Origin: Halorubrum tebenquichense DSM 14210
GTDB lineage: Archaea > Halobacteriota > Halobacteria > Halobacteriales > Haloferacaceae
Reading direction: 5' to 3'
NCBI RefSeq assembly: GCF_000337415.1
Contig: NZ_AOJD01000032.1
Location: 1 to 62,726, forward strand
DNA: 62,726 nucleotides
The notes below the pieces were generated by a model. That model saw only the letters and a program-made list of their open reading frames with translations. It had not been told where the DNA came from and ran no database searches. The position numbers and the translations under genes were made by a program. Below, piece after piece: positions 6,760 to 16,029 of this stretch; the first letter of the stretch is position 1, and each line of letters opens with the position of its first letter.

Positions 6760-8442
6760 ATGCGTCGGCGATGGGTACTCGTCGCGGTCGTCGCGATCGC
6801 CGTGATTGCCAGCGCTGGCCTCGTCGCGACCGCGCAGTCCGACGCCGAGAACGATACCGATTACACGCTCTCGGAACTCCAGCAAGACGGCACAAGCTAC
6901 TCGAACTCGCCCGATTCGGTGCGTCTCTCCGGGAGCGAGATGTACTGGTTGGTCCACTGGCCGGCCGGAATCTCGGGGAATCCGGGCGACCCCAGCGACG
7001 ACTACTGGCGGTACCTGTCGCCCGACACTGTCGTCGACCGGAACTCAGTGTGGCTCCGGTCGATCAACACCGACTCGGCGAAGGACCTGACCGTCACTGT
7101 GGCGACGTACGACGTCGGCGAGCGGGAGGTCGTCGACCGCGAGACGAACACGACGACCACGGAGCAGTATGCGAAGAACGTCACGACGAAGGAACACAAC
7201 GTGACGATCAACCGCGGCTGGGCAATGGAGGAGATCCCGCTTGGCCAGTCTGACGGTCGCGACCAGGTCGCTGTGTGGGTTGAGACCGACCAGGGGAACC
7301 CGAGCGACGAGCTCCGGTGGACATTTGAACACGAGTCGGTCGCGACGACGCAGGAGCTGCCGTTCAGTTCCTGGGGCGGCCTGCTCCGCTGGTCGATGGT
7401 TATCTTCATGCTGCCGCTCGGCGTCGGCGGCGTGGTCTCGCTTGCCGGCTCGAAGAAACTCATCGATCGGGCGGGGAAGGGAATCGGCTGGGGATACGGC
7501 GTGTGGACTGCGATCTTCGCGCTGGTCGGTGCGATGATCGTGGCCTCGTTCTGGGGGAACATCGCCAGCCTCGTCGTTGATTACCCGTGGGTGATGGTCC
7601 TGTACATCCTGCTGTTCCTGTTCGCGCTGATGGTCGAGACGTTCGAGCAGCACACAAAGACCGTCCGATTCGAACAGGATGAGCTCGCCAGGGCGACGAC
7701 CCCGGCCGACGAGGAGGGCGTCGACGTACTCGGTTCTCGCGAACGGACGCTCACAGTGATCGACCGACCGGACGAGCCGATGATGGTCGCCTCGGACGGA
7801 CTACTGGCGTTCCTTTCCCGGGTCGCAACCGGCAGCGCGGCGAAACTCCGCACGGTCGATCCCGGCCACGACGACGCGGATATACACGGGGAGACCGACT
7901 CCTGGAAGGACCCACTCCGGTGTCAGGCTGCGGTCAAGGAGGGTAACGTGGACATGCGGGCCTACGTCCATCCTCTCTCACAGAGTGTAGTCGACTACAA
8001 GCCGGAAGGGTGGGAGTTCTCGCTCCCCGAGCTCAAAGATCGAGAGGACTACGGCCAGCTGGCGACGCGTGTCGGAGCCACGCTCGTCGGCGCATACATC
8101 GCCTCGCAACTGTTCGCTGGCTTCGGCGCTGCGGCCGTGTTTGTCCTCGGCGTCGGCTGGATAGGGCTGCGGCCTCGGGAGGCGTACGCACGCGTCTGGG
8201 CGGCTCCCGCACACTACAGGAGTGCCCGGGCGACCGCGCTTCACCTCGCAGAGGAGACCGACAACGCCGAGACGATCGAACAGGAGCGCGAGCAGCGCAT
8301 CCGAAGCGAGATCACCACCGAGAAGGAGAAAATGGACGCGGTCGACAAGCGCGACGGCACGCTGGTAGACGAGATGTTCAGCATCGACGAGGACGAGGAC
8401 GACCTTCCGGGTAGCGGAGGTGTTCCGGGTGGCGACGACTGA
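6760..8442 (+). CDS. Secreted/membrane-anchored protein with signal peptide
   Basis: 560 aa. Residues 1-26 are a Sec signal peptide ending ATAQS. An ectodomain of about 175 residues follows, with many Asn-x-Ser/Thr sites. Membrane segments lie at about 205-230, 240-270, 275-292 and 430-465. The C-terminal 90 residues are a charged helical, probably coiled-coil, cytoplasmic domain ending in acidic and glycine-rich residues. This could be a virion membrane protein or a cell-surface assembly platform that links an external domain to the soluble proteins encoded next. No family is recognised. Confidence 0.75.
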   Translation: MRRRWVLVAVVAIAVIASAGLVATAQSDAENDTDYTLSELQQDGTSYSNSPDSVRLSGSEMYWLVHWPAGISGNPGDPSDDYWRYLSPDTVVDRNSVWLRSINTDSAKDLTVTVATYDVGEREVVDRETNTTTTEQYAKNVTTKEHNVTINRGWAMEEIPLGQSDGRDQVAVWVETDQGNPSDELRWTFEHESVATTQELPFSSWGGLLRWSMVIFMLPLGVGGVVSLAGSKKLIDRAGKGIGWGYGVWTAIFALVGAMIVASFWGNIASLVVDYPWVMVLYILLFLFALMVETFEQHTKTVRFEQDELARATTPADEEGVDVLGSRERTLTVIDRPDEPMMVASDGLLAFLSRVATGSAAKLRTVDPGHDDADIHGETDSWKDPLRCQAAVKEGNVDMRAYVHPLSQSVVDYKPEGWEFSLPELKDREDYGQLATRVGATLVGAYIASQLFAGFGAAAVFVLGVGWIGLRPREAYARVWAAPAHYRSARATALHLAEETDNAETIEQEREQRIRSEITTEKEKMDAVDKRDGTLVDEMFSIDEDEDDLPGSGGVPGGDD

Positions 8443-9241
8443 GTCACCGTCCGAGTTCGCCGGCGTCGACGCTGACGCCGACCTCGACGAGGGGTCGTAC
8501 CGCCCGGCGCTGGTGAAGCTCGTCGAGGACGTTCGCGACAGTGAGCGCCAGCTGCTCGCGGGGTTCGACTCCCGGCGGGCGATCCTCCTGTGGACGCAGG
8601 AGCTCGCCGTGCGGACGCTCGGAGAAATGCCCCAAGACTGGTTCTACCAGATCGCCCGGCAGTTCCGTGGCGTCCCTTCGAGCGCGCACGAGAGGACGCT
8701 CGTCTCCGCGCTCTTACGGCCGGAGAATCGGACACGCGAGCTCGACGAGGCGAAGGCGCGCGAGTTCCGCCGACAGCTGTCGGCGAAGACGATCCGGCCC
8801 GCGGCCCACCGGGCGTTCCGGGAGCTGCGGGCCGACGCGGGAGAGTACGTCGACGACGGGAGCGACGACCAGCACGCTCCCGGCAAACAGCAGTACGTGG
8901 CGATGCGGCCGTCGATCCACGAGCTCCACGAGAACCAGCGGACGACGCTGGAGGAACTCCTAGACGGGTTCGAGGATCGGGAGTCGATCCTAGGCTGGGG
9001 CCACGACCTCGAACTCGCGACGCACGGCGAGATGGACGAGGAATTCGTCACGCGGTGTTACGGGGAGCGGTCGACGCGAAAGCTGCTAACGAGCACCGAG
9101 AGCGCCGACAGACGCGGCCGCGAACTGTTCGCGGCCCACTACCTGATACCAGTGTTCAACCGCGGCGTGCGCGACCTCGCGGGGCGTGCGAAGGAACAGG
9201 CAGACGAGGAACAAGAGGAGCGGAAAACATCCAAACTATGA
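8429..9241 (+). CDS. Soluble helical protein with an internal duplication
   Basis: 270 aa. The GTG at 8429 is chosen because GGAGGTG (8416-8422) stands 6 nt upstream; the longer frame from 8420 would overlap that site. Residues 42-72 and 177-207 repeat a pattern, LL-x-GF-x-x-R-x-x-IL-x-W, ending TLGEM and THGEM. So the gene arose by duplication of a helical module. It overlaps the ATPase gene by ATGA, suggesting the two products work together, for example as an adaptor for the ATPase. No known family. Confidence 0.72.
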   Translation: MATTESPSEFAGVDADADLDEGSYRPALVKLVEDVRDSERQLLAGFDSRRAILLWTQELAVRTLGEMPQDWFYQIARQFRGVPSSAHERTLVSALLRPENRTRELDEAKAREFRRQLSAKTIRPAAHRAFRELRADAGEYVDDGSDDQHAPGKQQYVAMRPSIHELHENQRTTLEELLDGFEDRESILGWGHDLELATHGEMDEEFVTRCYGERSTRKLLTSTESADRRGRELFAAHYLIPVFNRGVRDLAGRAKEQADEEQEERKTSKL

Positions 9242-10359
9242 GTTCAGACACGACGGTGCGAGCGGCGGGCAATCGAACGAAGCGGAAGGTCCTCGACCAG
9301 TTCCGCGAGCCGATATCGCTGACAAGATGGTCAGACGCACGCTCGATGCGCGAGGAGTTCGGGATGAGCGCGTGGGACCGCGATACGTTCGAGTTCCCGA
9401 GCGTGATCCCGAACTGTATCGAGCACAGCTGGGACTCGCCTGTCGATGAGAACGACGGTGGGACCGACTGGCTTGCTCGTGGCAAACCGGGGACGGGGAA
9501 GTCAACGCTGGCGAACTACCTCGTGGTCCGCCTACTGGAAGTGAACGACGAAAAAGTCGTCTGGCGCGGGTCAAGCAGCCGATCGGAGTGGCTGCCGCTC
9601 GCGCCGTGGACGACGCTATACCTACCCGCGGGGATCGACATCTCGGCGCGGTTGGAACCGAAGGATCCGACGAACGACCCGGTCGACCTCGACGTCGACG
9701 AGCTAACAGAGATCGTCCGCGAGGTGCGGCGGTACAGCGACCCGCGAGATCTGAACGAGACGCTCGACGAGGGAAGTCTCCACGTCGTGTATCCAGACCC
9801 GCGGATGCGCGGCTGTCAGGAGGTGTACGCACAGTCGCCCGAGAAACGGTACGACACGCCGGCGAAGCGCGAGACGCTGTTCGGTCCGCAGGACCCGGCG
9901 AGTCATTGGTGGTTCGCCTGGCTGCTCGCTCGTGTCGAACACGGGCCGCACCACTGGACGTCGCTCATCTTTGACGAGATCGGCGACGTGTGTCCGCAGT
10001 CGGCGAAGAAGGACTCGTTTGGGACCTACCAGAAGGTCGAGCTGCTGAAAGACACGTGGGTCGACATGCGGAAGTTCGGTGTCTCTGTCTACGCGTTCGC
10101 GCACTCGGAGACCGACGTTCATCAGATGATTCGGCGAAAGCTGCGCTGGCGCGTACAGATGCCGGGCACGGCGAACCCGACGACCGCAAGCGACGTGGTC
10201 GGCTTCGAGAGCGTCCGGCAGAACCGCGACATGACCTCGCAGTACGACATCGGCCACGGCCTGATGTACACCGAGAGCAACTACGAGGACTTCAACTGGG
10301 ACGACATGCCGAGCCCCAGCTCGTACAAACTGAAGATCGCACCCGAGGACGAGCGATGA
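9238..10359 (+). CDS. P-loop ATPase of the structural operon
   Basis: 373 aa from the ATG in the ATGA overlap; a longer in-frame start upstream would run through the preceding gene and is rejected. Walker A is GKPGTGKST (residues 82-90); Walker B is SLIFDEIGD (about 242-250) with the catalytic Glu. A conserved SSSRSEWLPL stretch follows the first strand pair, and an Arg-rich region (MIRRKLRWRV) near residue 300 may be the arginine finger or DNA-binding part. No membrane segment. Such ATPases in haloarchaeal proviruses and pleomorphic viruses are thought to power assembly or DNA loading; a role in DNA transfer is equally possible. The exact clade cannot be set without alignment. Confidence 0.82.
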   Translation: MSSDTTVRAAGNRTKRKVLDQFREPISLTRWSDARSMREEFGMSAWDRDTFEFPSVIPNCIEHSWDSPVDENDGGTDWLARGKPGTGKSTLANYLVVRLLEVNDEKVVWRGSSSRSEWLPLAPWTTLYLPAGIDISARLEPKDPTNDPVDLDVDELTEIVREVRRYSDPRDLNETLDEGSLHVVYPDPRMRGCQEVYAQSPEKRYDTPAKRETLFGPQDPASHWWFAWLLARVEHGPHHWTSLIFDEIGDVCPQSAKKDSFGTYQKVELLKDTWVDMRKFGVSVYAFAHSETDVHQMIRRKLRWRVQMPGTANPTTASDVVGFESVRQNRDMTSQYDIGHGLMYTESNYEDFNWDDMPSPSSYKLKIAPEDER

Positions 10360-10547
10360 TTTTTGAAAAAAACGAAAGCGACGATCGAAGCGATCGCGAC
10401 GATCGAGACGGTGAGGTTCGAACAGTTTCGACGACGCTCCGCGCCGAACCGGTCGCGGCGACGAGTCGGCAGATACGCGCGCGCGTATCGCATGGGATCG
10501 CAGGGGTCCCCCCGGGTACGCGAGCGCAGACTGAGGTGCGCGCATGA
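10356..10547 (+). CDS. 63-aa charged protein
   Basis: Starts in an ATGA overlap with the ATPase and ends in one with the 985-aa gene. The first 22 residues are an Asp/Arg alternation (KNESDDRSDRDDRDGEV) encoded by a CGATCG-rich stretch; the rest is basic and Gly/Pro-containing. No motif recognised. It may bind nucleic acid or simply couple translation; the GAGGTG of the next gene lies in its end. Confidence 0.55.
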   Translation: MIFEKNESDDRSDRDDRDGEVRTVSTTLRAEPVAATSRQIRARVSHGIAGVPPGTRAQTEVRA

Positions 10548-13501
10548 AACGCTCGCTAGCGATCGCGGCCGCGACGATCGTGGTCGTCTCGATGCTCGCG
10601 ATGCCGCTCGGCGCTGCTGTCGCGACGGCTCAAAGCGGGCCGAGCGGGATGGTCGCACTCGGTCCTGATCAGGTTGATGAGGACCTGCCGAGCAACGCGG
10701 ATGTACCCATCCGCGCGAGCGACCTCGAAGGGAACGTGTACGCGTCCGACCACGCGGGTACGCTCCAAATCACGGTCACGACGCCCGAGCGGGCAAGCGA
10801 CTACATGGGCGAGAACGCGAACGTGGTCGCGGACGACGATATCGCGATTGTGCTGGCCGACGACGAGGTCCACGAGGGACGCGATGTCGCTGTTGACCTC
10901 GGCGTCCTCGAGGCCGGCGTCGGCTACGTTCCCGACGTCGCGTACGGCGTCCACGACTCCGGCGAGGAGTGGCAGTCGCCTATCGAGCAGGAGGACGGAG
11001 TGGGGCGATTCCACGTGCCGGAGTTCTCGTCGAATAGCGTCACCTTCTCTGGTGGGATTACTCTGTCAGGGAACGCCGCTGCGGACGGGACGAACTACCA
11101 GTACGAGCTGGACAACTTGAACGGTGTCTCCGATTACGCGATCAATTTGACGGGCGTCACTAACAGCGGCTGGAGTAACGTCTCGGCTGGCGGTGTGTCT
11201 GACGGTGACACAATCTCGATTGATGTGGGCGGCAACCTCGATCCGATAGGACCGAGTAGCGGAGAACCAACTGTGACCTTTACAGGAGATCTCAAATATT
11301 ATAATCAAATTGATGAATACGGGGATGGGAATGCCGATGGTGACGCGGGATTTGTTGGAGATAATGGCGCTTACAACAATCCATTAAAATCCAGCATGGA
11401 AGTCACACCTAAAAAAGACATTACATTAAACTCGTTTAAACTACACGTTGGTTCTGTTTCAGGCTCGGATTACGGTCCAACTGTCGAGGTCAGGATTGCC
11501 TCCGGGCAAGCCGATGAGACATGGGGAGACGGGACTCAAGTCGCCACATGGGAGCCTGATTGGACAACTGGTAACCAGACCGTTTCCCTCGATTCATCTG
11601 AGACACTACAAGCAGGTGAGACGTATGAATTTGAGTTCATCACCGACTCGGAAAATAATAATGGAGAGGATGACCAATTAGAGCTTTCGTATGATAGCGA
11701 TTCATCATCTGTCAAATTCTTACGGGACTACGGTCAAGTAGCCGACTATGAGACATATCCCAGCCTTTTGCTCCCTAACGCAGAAAGCGCAGATCCGGCT
11801 ATTGATATAGACGGGGACGGCACAGACGAAGCAAGCTATTCAGGGACTTTAACCGACGGAGAGTCTGTTACTCGGGATCTTAGCCAGCTATCGAAATCGA
11901 CAGATAACGCGGATATATCTCTCACCTCGGGAGCGGTCGATGTTGATTTTAAAATCAAAGAGCGGACTCAAACGTCAGATCCCGTCGTGGAAGTTAACGG
12001 CTACGAGACTGAACATAACGGTGTCCTGAGCGAGGGTGAGACGACCTCGCTCGCAACGAACGAGGCGTGGCTCCAGGAGGGCACCAACAACGTCACCATC
12101 CGGACGAACACGCCCTCGAACGGGCCCGAGTCACTTGTCGACCTAGAGTACAGCCACGACGCCAGCGGAGTGACGAAGTCCGTCGACATCGAGGCGACCT
12201 CGTGGACCGAGTCGTTCAACGTCTCGCACACGTTCCCATCCGCGGTCGCAGACGCGGATGCGACGCTGACGTTCGATGAACAGGTCGCGGAGATCAACGA
12301 CGTCGAGTACCGCATCGATGGCGGCGACTGGCAGGCACCGCCCGACTACGAGCTCAACGGAACCGACCTCCACGTCGGTCTCGGTGACGTCGAGGCGGAC
12401 ACGGAGATCGACGTCCGGGCGACCGGTCACAAGGTGCGCGCGTACGACGGGTCCGTGAGGGTGACCGAACCGACCGTCGAAGGCGATGACCTCTCGACCG
12501 AGGTGGAGATAACCGACATCAATCCGGACGGGATGTTCGGCTTGCGCGTCGACGAGACCGTACTCGGCGACCGACTCCACTACGCTAGCGAGGAGTCGTG
12601 GACCGGCGAGTCCGCCCACGCCGAGCTGACTTCGAGCGGCACGCAGATCCTCCGCGCCGAGGACGCAAACGAGGGGTCGACGATGCGGGTCTCGACCGCA
12701 CCAGTCTCTGTGTCACCGGAGAGCGGGGCTATCGAAGCTGAAGTTGAAGACGGGAGTGAGCCGACGTTCTCGCTCCGAAAGGGCAACACGACCGGCTCCG
12801 ACCGCATCAAGGTGACCTACTACGATACGGTGACGGGAGACCGGTACGCGCTCTGGTCTGAAACACGGGAGGTCGAAGTCGACGCCGACCGAGCCGAGTC
12901 GCCTGTCAGCTTCATCACTGACGGCTCCTCCGAGACGTACAGCATCCTCCAGCGGGATGCCGGACAGCAGCCCCCTGAAGACCCGCCTATCGGGCCGACC
13001 GATCAAGAAGGGACACTCTCGCTCGTACTGGCGTTCGTGGGCATCGGCGGCGTCCTCGTTGGGTCGACGTTCGTGAGCCGGAAGTTCAACATCGGTGGCT
13101 GGCTCCTCCCGGTGACCGCGACATCGCTGACCGCCGTCGCGATACAAGTCCTTTCGCCGGGTTCGCCGCTGCTCCGTGTGGCCCAGCTCGCCTCGGAGTC
13201 GAACGCGGTCACGATCGGGGCGGTCGCTGCGCTCCTGATTGGCATGTGGCAGCTCGACGAGAGAACGAGTGGGAAGGTCCCGTGGTACGTCCGCGGGGTC
13301 ATCGGTGTCTTGTCGGTCGTGTGGGCACTGGAGACCATCTCGCCGGGCGTCATCCTCGGAGGGCTTCGCCAGGGCGTCGAATCGATGGGGCCGCTCATCG
13401 TGATCGTGATCGTCGGCGGCGGCGCGTACCTAGTCCGCGAGTGGATTCAGGCGCGTCGGGCGCCGGACACGGTCGTCGAGTTCAGCGCGGGGGAGCAGTA
13501 G
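10544..13501 (+). CDS. Large surface protein with signal peptide and C-terminal membrane segments
   Basis: 985 aa, the largest product of the element. Residues 1-29 form a Sec signal peptide ending ATAQS. Residues 30-820 are an acidic, beta-rich ectodomain with many Asn-x-Ser/Thr sites. About five membrane segments follow: near 825-843, 851-870, 888-904, 917-937 and 949-967. The nucleotide stretch from about 11275 to 11990 (residues about 244-482) is clearly AT-richer and uses different codons (AAT, ATA, TTA, AAA) than the rest, as if a domain had been exchanged. A receptor-binding or fusion role in an envelope is likely but unproven. Confidence 0.78.
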   Translation: MKRSLAIAAATIVVVSMLAMPLGAAVATAQSGPSGMVALGPDQVDEDLPSNADVPIRASDLEGNVYASDHAGTLQITVTTPERASDYMGENANVVADDDIAIVLADDEVHEGRDVAVDLGVLEAGVGYVPDVAYGVHDSGEEWQSPIEQEDGVGRFHVPEFSSNSVTFSGGITLSGNAAADGTNYQYELDNLNGVSDYAINLTGVTNSGWSNVSAGGVSDGDTISIDVGGNLDPIGPSSGEPTVTFTGDLKYYNQIDEYGDGNADGDAGFVGDNGAYNNPLKSSMEVTPKKDITLNSFKLHVGSVSGSDYGPTVEVRIASGQADETWGDGTQVATWEPDWTTGNQTVSLDSSETLQAGETYEFEFITDSENNNGEDDQLELSYDSDSSSVKFLRDYGQVADYETYPSLLLPNAESADPAIDIDGDGTDEASYSGTLTDGESVTRDLSQLSKSTDNADISLTSGAVDVDFKIKERTQTSDPVVEVNGYETEHNGVLSEGETTSLATNEAWLQEGTNNVTIRTNTPSNGPESLVDLEYSHDASGVTKSVDIEATSWTESFNVSHTFPSAVADADATLTFDEQVAEINDVEYRIDGGDWQAPPDYELNGTDLHVGLGDVEADTEIDVRATGHKVRAYDGSVRVTEPTVEGDDLSTEVEITDINPDGMFGLRVDETVLGDRLHYASEESWTGESAHAELTSSGTQILRAEDANEGSTMRVSTAPVSVSPESGAIEAEVEDGSEPTFSLRKGNTTGSDRIKVTYYDTVTGDRYALWSETREVEVDADRAESPVSFITDGSSETYSILQRDAGQQPPEDPPIGPTDQEGTLSLVLAFVGIGGVLVGSTFVSRKFNIGGWLLPVTATSLTAVAIQVLSPGSPLLRVAQLASESNAVTIGAVAALLIGMWQLDERTSGKVPWYVRGVIGVLSVVWALETISPGVILGGLRQGVESMGPLIVIVIVGGGAYLVREWIQARRAPDTVVEFSAGEQ

Positions 13502-13508
13502 TAGACCG

Positions 13509-13823
13509 ATGTTCGCCGCCACGGAGTTCTTGGCGTCGCTGGGGCTCGGCTCTCAGCTCGTCATGGGCGCGTCCTTTGCGATAGCCGCGCTGTATATCTA
13601 CCGGGCGGTCGGCATCGCCCGTGTCGTCGCCGGGATCGGCGGCCTGATCGCAAGCCACGCGCTCGTGATCCTAGTCGTCGCCGCGGTCGCGATCTCGCTT
13701 GGGTGGGTGGCTCCGAATGCCGGGACCGCGCTCGAGCACGCACGAATCGTATGGGAGTTCGCGACCGGTCGCGGGCTCTCGCTCGCTCGCGGTCTGCTTG
13801 AGTACGTGAGCGTGCTTGCGTAA
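13509..13823 (+). CDS. Small three-segment membrane protein, last gene of operon
   Basis: 104 aa, ATG 7 nt after the previous stop with GGGGAGC upstream. Hydrophobic segments at about residues 5-30, 33-50 and 52-72, then a soluble helix. The operon ends here. Its position after the giant surface protein suggests a partner of that protein's membrane domain. No family recognised. Confidence 0.68.
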   Translation: MFAATEFLASLGLGSQLVMGASFAIAALYIYRAVGIARVVAGIGGLIASHALVILVVAAVAISLGWVAPNAGTALEHARIVWEFATGRGLSLARGLLEYVSVLA

Positions 13824-14136
13824 TTGCCGACGGTCGAATCTTACGCGTAGGCTCAATTTTCGCGCGCGGCGCAACCCCTGTTTCGAGTGCTTCAACTGGA
13901 GTTGTGCTGTGCGGGTGCTGAGTATTTTCCCCCGAAGGGGGTGCCCTTAGGCACACTCCCTAAGGGGTCCGTCCCAGCCTGTGGGATCGAAGCCAGCCCG
14001 GACGCGGGGCTGGCGGAGATCGCGGTCACGATCGAAGCGGCGACCAACGCCGAAAATACTTCCATCACTCACAGAATGCTACGCAAGAAAACACGAACCG
14101 GGGATCAAGGTAGTGTTGCCACTCATCTGTCGTGCG
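13824..14136. other. 313-bp hairpin-rich spacer between convergent operons
   Basis: No believable reading frame. Three stem-loops follow each other: CCCCC-GAA-GGGGG (13929-13941), CCCTTAGG / CCTAAGGG (13944-13951 with 13959-13966) and CCAGCCC / GGGCTGG (13993-13999 with 14007-14013). The spacer could be a two-way transcription terminator, a structured RNA or a replication origin. A terminator is the simplest reading because two long operons meet here, but T-runs are absent. Confidence 0.5.
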
Positions 14137-16029
14137 TCAGCGGGGGAGCTTCGAAGAGAAGAGCACGTCGCCGTTCCGGTTGATCGGCCGCTGACCCGTC
14201 CGACGTCCCTTCCCCTTCTCGGTGTAAGAGAACTTACCGCTGATGAACCGCCGGTAGGCCATCGACCCGGTCTCATCGGCGGCGTCGACGCCGGCGCGGA
14301 TGAGCTTCACGAGCTCGACGCGCGAGAGCGGACGGCCACCGAGATCGACGACCATGCCGTCGACGGACTCCGTGATCGAGACACCGTGACGTCGGGCCCA
14401 CCGCGCGAGCGACGAGTCCTGGTCGATCGTCTCCGTCTCGGCGGAGGCGAGCTGCCGCACGCCGCCGACAACCCAGTCGGTGACGTCCTCGAACGTGTTG
14501 AGCAGGTCCTGGAACTTCTTGCGGATCACCTCGTCCTCGAAGGACATCTTCGCGTTCGCGACCTCGACCAGGTCGTCGAACTTCTCCGCGGCGCGGTAAA
14601 CGGTCGACCGAGATGTGTCGGACATCTCCGCCAGATTCTCGATGTCGGCTCCGTCGCCGCCGTCGGCGAGGGCTGTGAGCACGGAGCGCTCGCCCTCGGA
14701 AGCGTCGCCGCGAGCAAAGTGGGCGACTGCCTGCTCCTCCTCGCCGTCCTGGACGCTCGGCATCTTGTTCTCGACGAGGTCCAGATCGCGCTCGGACTCG
14801 GTGACCTCGAAGTAGTGGTCGGCCGTGTAGATCCGCGGGTCGGCGCGGGTCGGTAGGCCGGCCCACAAGAGGACGTTCACGAGCGACTCGTCGAGCTCCG
14901 TGCGGAGCGCCTCGACGTCGAAGGCGTCCGGATCGTCCCACGGGACAGACGCGATGTCAGAGTACTCCTTCGACCACTGGAGTTCGAGCTTGGGATCGGA
15001 GAGCGGATCGTCCTCGGCCGACGTCTCCTCCGACCGGGCGAACTCGGGATGGTAGTACTTCGCCGTCTTCCCGACTGAGTGTCGCTTCTCCGTGAGCTTC
15101 TTCCAGGTGCCAGCGTCGAGAGAGACGGCGTTTCGATGGCCGATGACCTTCTCGTTGTCCCACTTGTACTCGCCCTTCCCGCGGTGGTTCGAGCCGAAGA
15201 GCGCGAGTTGATCGAGGACGGCACCCTTCCCGGCGATGTGCTGCTCGCCGGCGTTGCGGTCGAGACGGAGGTACATCTCCATCTGGTAAGCGTTCGAGAA
15301 CTCGTGGCGGCACTCGTCACGGAAGTAGTGCTCGTTGATGTTCAGCTCGTCTGCGAGCCGCCGCAGCAACGGGATCACCTCGTCGGGTTCGAGGTTGCTA
15401 GAGTTGGCCTGAACGCGGAGCCCGTACGGGAGATCCTCGGGCATCGAGTCGATCCGCTCGCCGTCAGCGGTCCGGGCGTCCGGGACCGATGGGCGGAACT
15501 GGAACGTGGCCTTCCGCTCCCCGAGACCGTCCTGCGCTCGGACGCCGATCTGGTACTCGTTGAACGTCTCGTAGGGGCGAGCCGGTGCCGCGATCCCTCC
15601 GGACCAGTACCGCGTCTTCTCCGGGTTGATCTCCCAGAGCTCGCCGTCGAAGACGAACGAGCCGATATCGACCGCGATCGTCGGCTCGTACTGCGAGACG
15701 ACTGCGTCGTACGGCGACAACGAACCGGGGTGACCGTTCTGAGAGACGTCCGGCTGCGAGAACAGCAAGTGCGCCCCGAACGCGTGAACACGAGGCTCGA
15801 CACACGGAATCGGCCCGTCGGTGTCGAACGTCTGGTACTCAGTCGACTCCGGGCTCTCCGGATGGACCTGACGTGACGCCTCACCGACCGCCTCGCGGAG
15901 CTCTTCGCTCTCTTCGGACTCTATCGTGCCCTCGACCGAGTCCTCGCTGTCAGAGGTCACCGGCTGGGCGTCGTCGAGCAGCTCGGCGAGGTCGCCCTGC
16001 GGGCCCGGTTCGAGGTAGTCGTCGCTCAC
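14137..16029 (-). CDS. Large winged-helix protein, possible replication protein
   Basis: 630 aa from the GTG at 16029, which overlaps the preceding stop (GTGA) and has AAGGAGGT upstream. The N-terminal 60 residues are acidic and probably disordered. A long alpha/beta region follows (with FEVTES- and MYLRLDRN-type strands), then a helix-turn-helix at about residues 440-490 (LAEMSDTSRSTVYRAAEKFD). The C-terminus is basic. I know of similar proteins in haloarchaeal plasmids and proviruses but without an established function. As the only large protein in the non-structural operon it is the best candidate for the element's replication initiator; this is inference. Confidence 0.7.
   Translation of the reverse strand: MSDDYLEPGPQGDLAELLDDAQPVTSDSEDSVEGTIESEESEELREAVGEASRQVHPESPESTEYQTFDTDGPIPCVEPRVHAFGAHLLFSQPDVSQNGHPGSLSPYDAVVSQYEPTIAVDIGSFVFDGELWEINPEKTRYWSGGIAAPARPYETFNEYQIGVRAQDGLGERKATFQFRPSVPDARTADGERIDSMPEDLPYGLRVQANSSNLEPDEVIPLLRRLADELNINEHYFRDECRHEFSNAYQMEMYLRLDRNAGEQHIAGKGAVLDQLALFGSNHRGKGEYKWDNEKVIGHRNAVSLDAGTWKKLTEKRHSVGKTAKYYHPEFARSEETSAEDDPLSDPKLELQWSKEYSDIASVPWDDPDAFDVEALRTELDESLVNVLLWAGLPTRADPRIYTADHYFEVTESERDLDLVENKMPSVQDGEEEQAVAHFARGDASEGERSVLTALADGGDGADIENLAEMSDTSRSTVYRAAEKFDDLVEVANAKMSFEDEVIRKKFQDLLNTFEDVTDWVVGGVRQLASAETETIDQDSSLARWARRHGVSITESVDGMVVDLGGRPLSRVELVKLIRAGVDAADETGSMAYRRFISGKFSYTEKGKGRRTGQRPINRNGDVLFSSKLPR

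Noticed and set aside
8420-8428. GTG at 8420 as start of the duplicated helical protein
   Set aside because: It lies inside the GGAGGTG that best serves the GTG at 8429.
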